NCBI GenBank assembly: GCA_013288215.1
Contig: JABDCI010000009.1
Location: 1-52,821, forward strand
Origin: Verrucomicrobiota bacterium
Lineage (GTDB): Bacteria > Verrucomicrobiota > Verrucomicrobiia > JABWAM01
Direction: 5' to 3'
Length of the DNA stretch: 52,821 bases
Below are positions 9,688-19,159 of the stretch, piece by piece. A model generated the notes under the pieces. The model ran no database searches. It was given only the letters and a program-made list of their open reading frames with translations, and was not told the origin of the DNA. Position numbers and translations under genes: made by a program. Each line of letters begins with the position of its first letter. Position 1 is the first letter of the stretch.

Positions 9688-11181
9688 ATGGGAGTCACGA
9701 TGAGCACATTGGACCTGCTGTTGATCAACCCGAACGGCCGCAAAAAAATCTATCAGGAACTCAGCTCAGATTTGGCGGCTATTGAACCTCCCACATGGGG
9801 TGTTCTGCTTGCCACGTCCATCCGAAAGCGCGGACCGTCCGTGAAACTTCTGGACGCAGATGCGGAGGGAATGACTTCAGAAGAAGTGGCTGCTTATGTC
9901 GAAAAGGAGGATCCGCGGCTCGTCGTCATGGTCGTTCACGGCCAGCAGCCATCCGCATCGACCCAAAATATGCCCGCCGCGCACGATACCTGCGTGGCCA
10001 TCAAAAAGAAAATGTCCTCCCGCAAGATCCTGATGCTTGGGACTCATCCCTCCGCACTCCCCGAAAGGACCATGCGCGAAGAACCCATCGATTATGTCTG
10101 CGACGGCGAAGGCCCTTCCACCATCCTGGGCCTGCTCCAAGAAAAACCCGATCTCACCTCCATCGGCAGCCTTTGGTATCGCAAGGGCGATGCCATTCTT
10201 CACAATCCATCAGCTCCTCTCATTGAAAATCTTGATGAAGAATTTTCTGGATTTGCCTGGGATCTTCTTCCGATGGAGAAATATCGCGCGCATAACTGGC
10301 ATTGCTTCGACCGTATTCATGAACGCATGCCCTACGCATCGATTTACACAAGTTTTTCCTGTCCCTTCAAATGCGCCTTCTGCTGCATCGCCAGTCCTTA
10401 CGGGGGGGCTGGGCAAGGATACCGCCGCTTCAGCCCCGAAGCGGTCATTCAGGAGATCGATGTGCTGGTCACCAAATACAAGGTGCGCAATATCAAGTTC
10501 ATCGACGAAATGTTCGTGCTGAACGAAAAGCACGTGCTTGGCATTTGTGATCTCATCATCGAACGCGGCTACGACCTGAACATCTGGGCTTATGCGCGCA
10601 TCGATACGATCAAGGACAGCATGATCGAAAAATTGAAAAAGGCCGGATTCAACTGGCTCGGCATTGGCATTGAATCCGCCAGCAAGTTCGTCCGCGACGG
10701 CATGGACAAGCATTTCAACGTCAAAGACATCAAGCTTATCATCGACAAAGTCCGCGCCTCAGGGATCAATATCGGCGCCAACTTCATTTTCGGCCTGCCC
10801 GACGACACGATGGAATCGATGCAGCAGACGCTGGACATGGCGATCGATGTCTGTCCGGACTGGGCGAACTTTTATTCCGCCATGGCCTATCCTGGTTCAA
10901 AGCTTTATACGCTGGCCGTCGAAAAAAAATGGCCTCTGCCGGCGTCTTGGCTCGGTTTCTCGCAGCATGCATTCGAAACCCTGCCGCTCCCCACAGATCA
11001 TCTTCCCGCCTCCGATGTGCTGCGCTTTCGCGATCACGCCTTCCACACCTTTTTCACCCATCCCAAATATCTTGCCCACGTTGAAAAACGATTCGGCCCC
11101 GACACGCTCAAACACGTGCAGGACATGACGAAACATCGCCTGAAGCGAAAATATGCTGCGAGCGAATCGGTGACCGCATGA
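9688..11181 (+). CDS. Radical SAM protein with N-terminal B12-binding-like domain
   Basis: YTSFSCPFKCAFCC (CxxxCxxC), N-terminal DLLLINPNGRKKIYQ...PPTWGVLLATSIRKRGPSVKLLDADAEG, GIGIESAS, GANFIFGLPDDT. Confidence 0.88.
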   Translation: MGVTMSTLDLLLINPNGRKKIYQELSSDLAAIEPPTWGVLLATSIRKRGPSVKLLDADAEGMTSEEVAAYVEKEDPRLVVMVVHGQQPSASTQNMPAAHDTCVAIKKKMSSRKILMLGTHPSALPERTMREEPIDYVCDGEGPSTILGLLQEKPDLTSIGSLWYRKGDAILHNPSAPLIENLDEEFSGFAWDLLPMEKYRAHNWHCFDRIHERMPYASIYTSFSCPFKCAFCCIASPYGGAGQGYRRFSPEAVIQEIDVLVTKYKVRNIKFIDEMFVLNEKHVLGICDLIIERGYDLNIWAYARIDTIKDSMIEKLKKAGFNWLGIGIESASKFVRDGMDKHFNVKDIKLIIDKVRASGINIGANFIFGLPDDTMESMQQTLDMAIDVCPDWANFYSAMAYPGSKLYTLAVEKKWPLPASWLGFSQHAFETLPLPTDHLPASDVLRFRDHAFHTFFTHPKYLAHVEKRFGPDTLKHVQDMTKHRLKRKYAASESVTA

Positions 11182-12107
11182 GCCAGGCAACCCTTCAGTC
11201 ACCGTCGGCGCGCTCGGCGGACTTCGGCGCGCTTCCTCAACTCGCCGAAACTTCCTCAAAGGAAAACTCCATCGAGATGTTTCGCAGAATGTGCCTTTCG
11301 CGATTCTTCGACGAGCAGGCTTATCAAGCCTCGAAGGAGGGCCTCCTCAAAAGCCTCATCTATCTTTCCGCAGGCCAAGAATCGATTGCAGCAGCCATTT
11401 CCACGGTCATGTCGGGATCTTACATCTTCACCCAACATCGGGGCCACGCGCCCTACCTCTGTTTCGGCGGCGACTTGGAAAAGTTCATCGATGAGTTGCT
11501 GGGGCTGCCCACCGGCTGCTGCAAGGGCATGGGTGGATCTCCCTGCATTCAAGATCCAAAAATCCGGATGATTGGCCACGAAGGTCTCATCGGCGAGCAC
11601 GTTCCGATCGCAGTTGGAGCCGCATACGCCGACCGCTCATCGCGCGTCGTTTGTTTCTTCGGCGATGGCGCGGTGGAGGAAGATTATTTTTTCGGCGCGC
11701 TCGGTTTCGCCGCAACGCACAAACTGCCGATTCTATTTGTTTGCGAAGACAACGATCTTTCCGTGCTGACCCCGACGCGGGACCGCCGGACATGGCAGAT
11801 TCACGATATTGCGCGCGCGTTTGGAATTTCAGCCATCGATATCGCGGATGATCCATGGCTCGTGCAACATCATGCGCAGGAAATGTCGAAAAAACTGCCT
11901 GGATTTTTGAATGTGAGAACCTGCCGATATTACTGGCACGTGGGCGCTGGACAGGATGGACCTCCCGAGTGGGATCGTTTTGCCCTCGTCCAAGAAAAGC
12001 TCCGCGCGATGGGGTTGGGCGCCAGGGCCGCAGCGGTGGAAAAAGAAACGAAGGAACACGTCGAAAGCGTATGGAAAAGACGGTTGCAGACACAATCCGC
12101 GAAATAA
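11178..12107 (+). CDS. TPP-dependent dehydrogenase E1 alpha-like subunit
   Basis: LSAGQESIAAAIS, TQHRGHAPYL, KGMGGSPCIQDP, TPP motif FFGDGAVEEDYFFGALGFAATHKLPILFVCEDND; ATGA overlap with the upstream gene. Confidence 0.88.
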   Translation: MSQATLQSPSARSADFGALPQLAETSSKENSIEMFRRMCLSRFFDEQAYQASKEGLLKSLIYLSAGQESIAAAISTVMSGSYIFTQHRGHAPYLCFGGDLEKFIDELLGLPTGCCKGMGGSPCIQDPKIRMIGHEGLIGEHVPIAVGAAYADRSSRVVCFFGDGAVEEDYFFGALGFAATHKLPILFVCEDNDLSVLTPTRDRRTWQIHDIARAFGISAIDIADDPWLVQHHAQEMSKKLPGFLNVRTCRYYWHVGAGQDGPPEWDRFALVQEKLRAMGLGARAAAVEKETKEHVESVWKRRLQTQSAK

Positions 12108-12991
12108 CGCGCGAGCATTTGACGAAGAACAACGGGCTCCTCCTTGGCCAGTGCATCACGGCCGTGGGGTGGATTCAAAATACCGTACCCCCGAATGCTC
12201 CCGGACTCGTGGAACTTCCCATGTCCGACGTGAGCGGCCCAGGCTTTGCCATTGGCGCGGCAATCGTCGGAAAGCGCCCTATGCTTGTGCTTCGCTTCCA
12301 AAGCTTCCTCTGGCTCGCCGTCAGTCCAATCGTCAATTACGCGGCAAAAGCGCGCGATCTTTGGGGCAAAGGCGTTCCTATTTTCATCCGGGCCATCGCC
12401 AGCGAAGGCAAAGGCACCGGCCCTGTTCATTCGAACTGCTTCCACAGCATTTTCATGCACATGCCCGGCATGCGCGTGTGCGCTCCCATGACTCCCCATG
12501 AATATCAGGAAATCTGGACGGCATTCTTGAAACAGGACGACCCGATGTTGGTGAGCGAACACCGCCGCAGCTATCTTTCATCCGCGGAAATGCCAGATAT
12601 CGTCCACGATGATGCTGATGTCACCCTTTACGCCATTTCCGCCGCGCGATTCACAGCCGTGGAGGCAGTGGAACTGCTTAAGAAGGAGAATATCCGCTGC
12701 AATTTGGTTCATATTGTCTGGCTCAAACCATTCGAGTTGAACGAGCGCGTCATGCAGCCATTGAAGAAATCAAGGTGTGGTGTGGTGATTGATTCTGCGT
12801 TTGAAATCGCGGGTGCTTCGCAGTCTCTTGCCTACGACCTCATGTTTGCCGCGGGTGTTCCTGTGCGAGCGCTGGGACAATTTGACCGTTGCAGCGGCGT
12901 TGCGCCTCACCTCGAAAACGGCACTCCCACTCCCCAACGTATTGCAGAAGTGGTGCGTGAGATGGTGAGGAATAAAACCTCGCAACATTGA
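12071..12991 (+). CDS. TPP-dependent dehydrogenase E1 beta / transketolase C-terminal-like subunit
   Basis: Start MEKTVADTIREITREHL; ELPMSDVSGPGFAIGAAIVGKRPMLVLRFQSFLWLAVSPIVNYAAK; C-terminal CGVVIDSAFEIAGASQSLAYDLM. Confidence 0.82.
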   Translation: MEKTVADTIREITREHLTKNNGLLLGQCITAVGWIQNTVPPNAPGLVELPMSDVSGPGFAIGAAIVGKRPMLVLRFQSFLWLAVSPIVNYAAKARDLWGKGVPIFIRAIASEGKGTGPVHSNCFHSIFMHMPGMRVCAPMTPHEYQEIWTAFLKQDDPMLVSEHRRSYLSSAEMPDIVHDDADVTLYAISAARFTAVEAVELLKKENIRCNLVHIVWLKPFELNERVMQPLKKSRCGVVIDSAFEIAGASQSLAYDLMFAAGVPVRALGQFDRCSGVAPHLENGTPTPQRIAEVVREMVRNKTSQH

Positions 12992-13176
12992 TTTTCGCCA
13001 TCTTCCGACTCAACAGAGTTTGATAAGGTTATCTTCGACAGTTCGATGCCCATCGCGATGAACTTCCTTTTTTGCATGGAAACTTCGGGGAAACAAAAGG
13101 TTGAACGAGACGCAAAGCGAGTCTGTTCTGGCAGAAGATCGGCCGAGATGAGTCGTTTGATCACTTTGGATCTTCG

Positions 13177-14409
13177 ATGACCCTCTCTATGGAACCGCCG
13201 CTCGTGAGCATCATGATGCCCGTCTTCAATTCGATGAGCTACGCTCGTTCGAACGGATATCGCCTTCTTCCCCAGGCTCTCGATTCCTTGCTCGCTCAGA
13301 CCCATTCAAATCTCGAACTGATCATCCTCGACAATCAATCCACGGACGAGACATCCACGATCTGCAACGACTACGCCCAAAAAGATCCGCGCATTCGCTT
13401 TGTTCGGGACAGTGCGCCACACAATCCCCACGAGGCTTCATCGAAGCTGGCCACGATGGCTCAGGGTAAATATTGCGTCTACGCCGGCGATGACGATCTC
13501 TGGCATCCCGAATACATCACCCGGATGGTTGAATTCCTCGAATTGCACGAAAACGTCACGATGGCCTACTCCAACGCGTGCTGGGTGGATGTGGAAGGAA
13601 AGATCGAGCCTCAACCGATGGTGACGCCCGACGCCGCTTACACTCAAGATTTCTCCTCACTCTTCAACTTTTGCTCCTATGCCTATCACGCCAATGTCAT
13701 TCCGCCTATTTTTGGCGTTTATCGGACCCGCCGCCTCAACGAACTGCTGCCATTCGAAACCTTCGATGAGACGATCGCCAACGTCGACAATCTCTTCTTG
13801 TTGAAATTTTTCCTTAAGGACAAATGTCATTTCCTCGATGAAATCCTTTTCTTTTACCGAAAAAAACATCGTTATGCCGATCCCAAGGGAATTCATGGAC
13901 TTCCCGGGAACGAAACGCCGTTGCTCATCTGGATCTACTACGTTCGGCATCAACTTTATTTCTCAAATAAAATCCATGCTCTCGTCGATCAATCGGATAT
14001 GGCGGATCGCGAAAAGGATTTTACCCGGTGCGTGCTGCAGGATTCCTTTCTTCTGCGTTGCTTCAACCTGCTGATGTGGGTCAAGCAAGACTACATCGAC
14101 AAAGACCCGAAGTTGTTGAAACCCTATCTCAAATTAATCGCATTTCTCGGTGCTTCGGAGCGAGCCCAGCTTCTCCAAGCGAGTTCGCTTCAGGAAAAAG
14201 TGCTGCAAATGCGAAACGGGGGGTCCGCCTTCCTTCTTGAGTCGGATATGCTGCAAATGAGCCGTCGTCTAGGCTATTTTCTAGAATTGGTGGATTTCGC
14301 CGCCACCTTGTCGCCAAATGAAACCTATATCCCTCTCGTCACGGAGGTGCGCGACCTCCTGAAAAAGGAAAGCGTCAAGATCTCGCAATCCCAGAGAATG
14401 CCTGCTTAA
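13177..14409 (+). CDS. Family 2 glycosyltransferase
   Basis: PLVSIMMPVFNS...ALDSLLAQTHSNLELIILDNQSTDETSTI...YAGDDDLWHPEYI. Confidence 0.9.
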   Translation: MTLSMEPPLVSIMMPVFNSMSYARSNGYRLLPQALDSLLAQTHSNLELIILDNQSTDETSTICNDYAQKDPRIRFVRDSAPHNPHEASSKLATMAQGKYCVYAGDDDLWHPEYITRMVEFLELHENVTMAYSNACWVDVEGKIEPQPMVTPDAAYTQDFSSLFNFCSYAYHANVIPPIFGVYRTRRLNELLPFETFDETIANVDNLFLLKFFLKDKCHFLDEILFFYRKKHRYADPKGIHGLPGNETPLLIWIYYVRHQLYFSNKIHALVDQSDMADREKDFTRCVLQDSFLLRCFNLLMWVKQDYIDKDPKLLKPYLKLIAFLGASERAQLLQASSLQEKVLQMRNGGSAFLLESDMLQMSRRLGYFLELVDFAATLSPNETYIPLVTEVRDLLKKESVKISQSQRMPA

Positions 14410-17096
14410 TGTCGCAGTTGATTTCCATGCCCGATCCCACTCCTCCAACGCTTAAGGTCAACCCGCTGGAACAACTCTGTGCGGCCGGATTGTGGAAGCG
14501 GGGACAGCCCCTTCACCTTCATCTTGGCTGCGGCGAACAACATTTCGACAACTACATCAACATCGATTACCCGCCCTCCCAACATCAGGTGATGAAACCG
14601 AAGGCGGACGCATTCGCCAACATCACCGAGATCGAGTTTCCGCCTCAATCCGTGGACGAGATCCGGCTCCATCACGTTTTCGAGCATTTCAACCGCGTGA
14701 CAGCGCTCGCCATGCTCATCAGGTGGCATCAATGGCTCAAAGTGGGAGGTGTCTTGCATCTCGAAACGCCCGATTTGATGGGGAGTGCCCAGACTCTTGT
14801 TTCAAACTCGCCTTTCAAAATTAAAATGTCGGTGGCACGCCATCTCGCGGGCGACCAGGCAGATGCGTGGGCTTATCACGTGGATCATTGGTTTGCAGAA
14901 CGCTATCAACACACCTTGAAACGACTCGGTTTTTGTAATATCCAGACGCGCTCATGGACACGTGCCGATCATCAGATTTCAGACGTCGAAGTGCGTGCGG
15001 CAAAAGCTGGTGATGTTCCCCTCAAAACGCAGCTTGAAGCCGCGGAGGAGCTCCTTTGGAACAGCACGGTTTCTCCGGCCGAAACATCCACGCATGCGGT
15101 CTGGGTCCGCCAGCTCCACGCTTTTTTTCAACCCGTCCTGCATGCTTCGACAGATTCAAAACTGCGCATTCTGGTCCTGGCGCTCGACTTCAGGACTTGG
15201 AACGACGCGCGCTATTGGTCCTATCCTGCTCCGATCAATATTGGCATGGAAGAAGGACTCTCTGCGAACCATGTGGAATACACGACGTTTCCCGTGCGCT
15301 CCATTCACGAGAAACCTTCGCTGCCTTCTCAATCATGGCTCCATCATTTCACCCGACTCTGCGCCGACAAATCCTTCGACCAGGTCTGGTTCGAAGTGGT
15401 TCACAGCCATTTGGACGACATGTTTTTGAAGTTACTTCCCTCGCTTGCACCGATTCGGGTGGGACATGCGCCCGAAAGCCTCGAGCCTGATCCTCAGGAA
15501 TTCGTCAACAACCCGGACCCGACGCGTCAACGCCAGGCCAATGTGGCGAAGCTTCTCAGCTGCGCCACCCATGTCACCGTCGCGGATGAAAAAGATGTGG
15601 ACACACTGAAGGCCCGCGGTTTTAAAAACGTCATGTGGTGGCCCGCCACCCTGCCTCAGGGTTGGGTGACGCAGGAAATCCCGCCGATCTCTTCCAAACC
15701 CGCTCTTTTCTACGGTGCTCTCTATGGAGAGCGAGCGGCCTGGCTGCAGGATCCCGATCTCAAAGATTATCTGGTGCGTCCGACTCATTCTCCCGAGTTC
15801 AATTCTTCTTATCCACAGCTTTTCGACGCATTGAACCGCCGCGCGGACGAACTTCTCGCAAGTGGAGTGGAGGTGACTTCCGCGCATCTTGACCGTTATC
15901 TCGCCGATTTGCGCCACGTTCGAAAGGAATGTTTCTCCCTCTGGATGAAAGGCCTCCAAGAAGGCATCGCTGTCGTGAATCTCCCGCAATTCGGAAAAAT
16001 GTACGGCGGCAGAGTCGTGGAAGGCATGGCAGCCGGGCGGCCTGTGGCAGCCTTTGAAATTCCAGACCGTCCCCGAACCCGCCGGCTCTTCAAGGATGGC
16101 GAACAGATTCTCCTCTTTTCCACCCGAGGACAATTGCTCGAACATTTCAAACGGATTCAATCCGATCCGATGTTTGTCAGAAGAGTGGCTCTCAAGGCAC
16201 GTAACAATCTTTTACGTCATCACACTCAGGAAAACAGAATCCGCCAATGTCTTGAATGGATTCAGACCGGAACGGAACCGGTGTTCACCGATGAAGAAAT
16301 GCTGGAACGCTCCGATCCGGTACCCGTCGAAGCGGATTCCGCCGGCCCTCCGTTGCTTTCCCCTGACATCCTATCCTCCCTGCCAAAATCGAGGTTGCCG
16401 CTTCACGAAATTCACGATTTCAACCAGCGGGCGCGCGACGAGTGGGTCCTTCAGAAATCCAAAACCATACCTTCGGGATCCCTCGTGCTCGACGTGGGCG
16501 CGGGAACTTGTCCCTACCGTTCCCTTTTTTCGCATTGCCAATACAAGACACACGATTTCAAAAAATTCGAAGGCGTCAAACTCGACGGCACCACGAACTA
16601 TGGTGAAATTGACTATGTCTCCGACATCGCCGCCATTCCGGCGCCCGATCAATCCTTTGACTGCATTCTTTGCACCGAGGTTCTGGAACACGTTCCCCGG
16701 CCGATCGACGCTTTGCGGGAAATGTCGCGTCTCCTGAAAACGGGGGGACATCTTTTCTGCACGGCCCCGCTTGGCTCGGGCCTGCACCAGCTCCCCTTTC
16801 ACTATTACGGAGGTTACACGCCTCATTTTTACCAAACCTTCCTTGCCCAATTTGGAATGGAGATCATGGAAATCACACCCAACGGTGGATTCTTCAAGCA
16901 ATTAGGACAGGAATGCGCGAGGGCAGCATCCCTGCTCTCAGAACATCCGGAATTTGCGGGCTTAGACCCCCAGACTTTGCTCAAGATCCTTGCAGACGAC
17001 CTGCCTCGCTATTTTTATGAGATCGACACGAAGCTTGTGAATGTTCACTTCACCGTGGGCTTCATGCTGACGGCCCGAAAACGCTCACCCTCATGA
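14409..17096 (+). CDS. Trifunctional methyltransferase / CgeB-like glycosyltransferase / methyltransferase fusion
   Basis: N-term LHLHLGCGEQHFDNYINID...HHVFEHF (SAM-MT); middle GKMYGGRVVEGMAAGRPVAAFEIPDRPRTRRLFKDGEQILLF (GT C-terminal domain); C-term LVLDVGAGTCPYRSLF...DCILCTEVLEHVPRPIDALREMSRLLKTGGHLFCTAPLG (second SAM-MT). Confidence 0.85.
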   Translation: MSQLISMPDPTPPTLKVNPLEQLCAAGLWKRGQPLHLHLGCGEQHFDNYINIDYPPSQHQVMKPKADAFANITEIEFPPQSVDEIRLHHVFEHFNRVTALAMLIRWHQWLKVGGVLHLETPDLMGSAQTLVSNSPFKIKMSVARHLAGDQADAWAYHVDHWFAERYQHTLKRLGFCNIQTRSWTRADHQISDVEVRAAKAGDVPLKTQLEAAEELLWNSTVSPAETSTHAVWVRQLHAFFQPVLHASTDSKLRILVLALDFRTWNDARYWSYPAPINIGMEEGLSANHVEYTTFPVRSIHEKPSLPSQSWLHHFTRLCADKSFDQVWFEVVHSHLDDMFLKLLPSLAPIRVGHAPESLEPDPQEFVNNPDPTRQRQANVAKLLSCATHVTVADEKDVDTLKARGFKNVMWWPATLPQGWVTQEIPPISSKPALFYGALYGERAAWLQDPDLKDYLVRPTHSPEFNSSYPQLFDALNRRADELLASGVEVTSAHLDRYLADLRHVRKECFSLWMKGLQEGIAVVNLPQFGKMYGGRVVEGMAAGRPVAAFEIPDRPRTRRLFKDGEQILLFSTRGQLLEHFKRIQSDPMFVRRVALKARNNLLRHHTQENRIRQCLEWIQTGTEPVFTDEEMLERSDPVPVEADSAGPPLLSPDILSSLPKSRLPLHEIHDFNQRARDEWVLQKSKTIPSGSLVLDVGAGTCPYRSLFSHCQYKTHDFKKFEGVKLDGTTNYGEIDYVSDIAAIPAPDQSFDCILCTEVLEHVPRPIDALREMSRLLKTGGHLFCTAPLGSGLHQLPFHYYGGYTPHFYQTFLAQFGMEIMEITPNGGFFKQLGQECARAASLLSEHPEFAGLDPQTLLKILADDLPRYFYEIDTKLVNVHFTVGFMLTARKRSPS

Positions 17097-18187
17097 TCCA
17101 GTTCTTCGCACCCATCAATGATCTTGGTTATGGCGTTTTCAGCCATAACCTGATCCGCGCGTTCGACGAACACGTCAGCAAAGAAGTCTCACTTTTTCCG
17201 ATGCCGCTCAAGCCTGATTTCTCAGACGCCACCATTGAACGCTGGATCGAAAACGGGAAAAAATTTCGGCGGGACCAGCCCAGCCTGATGATTTTCCAAG
17301 GCCCATGGCTGAACCGTTTTACGGGTTCGCCCATGATCGGACTGCCCATCTTCGAACTCGATGTCGTTCCGGAATATGACCTTTGCATCTTCAAAACTCT
17401 CGACGCGATGATTCAAGCGAGCCACTGGGGGAAAGCCGTTCTCGAACAGCATGGGGTCAAGCATGTGCACGTCGTGCCGGGTGGATACGATCCTGCCGCC
17501 TATTTTCAGGAAATGACGCTCGAGCAGAAATGGGAGCGTATTCAAAAACAAGGCGTCTCGTTCGTCCACGTCGGCAAATGGGAGCCTCGCAAAAGCTCGG
17601 AGGAAATCCTGCGCTGTTTCGCGCGCGCCACGGCCGACCCTAAAATGCGCGCCAATCTTCTCTTTCATGTTTGCAATCCGTTCGATCCGAAATGGTTTGA
17701 ACCCATCCGGGGATTCCTGGCACAGCAAGGGTTTGCGCAATCGGGAATGCATTTCATGCGGGGCGAGACGCGCATTCTTGTTCCGCAGGAACGTTTTCGC
17801 ACAGATACGCGCAAGCTCTATCACATGGCAGAATTCGGAATTTGGGCGAGCAAAGCAGAAGGCTGGAACCTTCCCCTGCTCGAATGCCTCGCGTGCGGCA
17901 TTCCATGTCTCACCACGCGCAATACCGCGCACCAGGATTATCTCAGCCCGGGAATTTACCCTGATGAACTTCTTCTCAGTACGAACAAAACGGAACCGAC
18001 TCGCGAAGGAGGCGTATGGTGGCCTATCCATCAGGAAGAGCTTACTCACAAAATTCAGGCAATCCTCGCCGATCCCATGAAATTTCTTTTGTTGGAATCG
18101 CACTGTCTCGCCTCGGTGAAGGATTTCACCTGGAAGAATTCTGCGTTGAAGCTGCAGGAGGCGCTGAAACGGATCGGTGTTTCCTGA
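17093..18187 (+). CDS. GT4-like glycosyltransferase
   Basis: FFAPINDLGYGVFSHNLIRAF...HVVPGGYDPAAY...FVHVGKWEPRKSSEEIL...SKAEGWNLPLLECLACGIPCLTT. Confidence 0.88.
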   Translation: MIQFFAPINDLGYGVFSHNLIRAFDEHVSKEVSLFPMPLKPDFSDATIERWIENGKKFRRDQPSLMIFQGPWLNRFTGSPMIGLPIFELDVVPEYDLCIFKTLDAMIQASHWGKAVLEQHGVKHVHVVPGGYDPAAYFQEMTLEQKWERIQKQGVSFVHVGKWEPRKSSEEILRCFARATADPKMRANLLFHVCNPFDPKWFEPIRGFLAQQGFAQSGMHFMRGETRILVPQERFRTDTRKLYHMAEFGIWASKAEGWNLPLLECLACGIPCLTTRNTAHQDYLSPGIYPDELLLSTNKTEPTREGGVWWPIHQEELTHKIQAILADPMKFLLLESHCLASVKDFTWKNSALKLQEALKRIGVS

Positions 18188-18328
18188 TGAAAAGAAAGCT
18201 GCTGCGAGCGCGCTCCCAAGAATGTGAATCAAAGCATCGCCGTCGCTATGGGATGTTGCACGGTCGGGGAGTCGTGCAGACCATCATCAGTGTGTGCTGC
18301 CCAATGACAGCTTGGATCTGATCCGGCC

Positions 18329-19159
18329 ATGGCGCATCCTTATTCAGTCCTGAAACAAAAGTTGTCACCGCAACTGGACCGGGCGCTGTCTCGCAAGCCC
18401 GAGAGCGCAAGCCTTGTGGGAATCTATTATAATCAGAATCCCCATTCCGAAGAAGATACGCTCTCGTTTTATCTCTTTCGCAAACATGCCGATTTTCATT
18501 ATCCCATCATTTACTTTCATCCGGAATCCAAACCGGTGTCCGTGGCGTTCCGAGAGAAGTACGACCTTCGAACTTTCGCGCTTCCTGAAATCTGTTTTGT
18601 TTCCAAGGTCGCGTACAGCCACTTTATCACCTCGGTTAAATTTTACGAAATTTTGGAAGCTCTCGCTCCCTCGGCGGAGTTTTATCTGATTTTCCAAATC
18701 GATTCTTTTCTGCTTCAGACCGGGCTCCAGCGATACATGGAGACACCTTACGACTATTTCGGTGCTGTGTGGGAAAAGGGGTTGCTTTCAGGAGGATGGT
18801 GCGGGCCCTGTGATCCGGAAGAGCAGGTTTTGGATCCCGTGTTGCGCGCCCAGTTGAAACGAAACCATGTGGGCAATGGCGGCTTTTCGCTTCGCCGAAT
18901 TGCTCCTTGTTTGGAAGTGTGCCGAAAATACAATATCTCGCAATTGTCATACATGCAGGAGGACGCTTTTTATTGCAATTTCGGCCAGCTTACAGGCCTG
19001 CGCTTCGCGCCGGAGATTCTCGCGCGACAATTTTCATGGGAGGATGCGCCATCGGTGAAAACGTACGTCCAGGAAATGAACATTTCGCGTCCGCTCGGCA
19101 TCCACAACCTTCCGATTGAAATGGCCGAAGCGCTGCTGCGCGACGCCTTGAAATCATGA
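18329..19159 (+). CDS. DUF5672-like protein (putative GT-A-type transferase)
   Basis: YLIFQIDSFLLQTGLQRYMETPYDYFGAVW...HVGNGGFSLRR...YMQEDAFYCNFG. Confidence 0.7.
   Translation: MAHPYSVLKQKLSPQLDRALSRKPESASLVGIYYNQNPHSEEDTLSFYLFRKHADFHYPIIYFHPESKPVSVAFREKYDLRTFALPEICFVSKVAYSHFITSVKFYEILEALAPSAEFYLIFQIDSFLLQTGLQRYMETPYDYFGAVWEKGLLSGGWCGPCDPEEQVLDPVLRAQLKRNHVGNGGFSLRRIAPCLEVCRKYNISQLSYMQEDAFYCNFGQLTGLRFAPEILARQFSWEDAPSVKTYVQEMNISRPLGIHNLPIEMAEALLRDALKS

Noticed and set aside
17222-18232. 336-aa minus-strand ORF
   Set aside because: Shadow of the GT4-like gene at 17093..18187.
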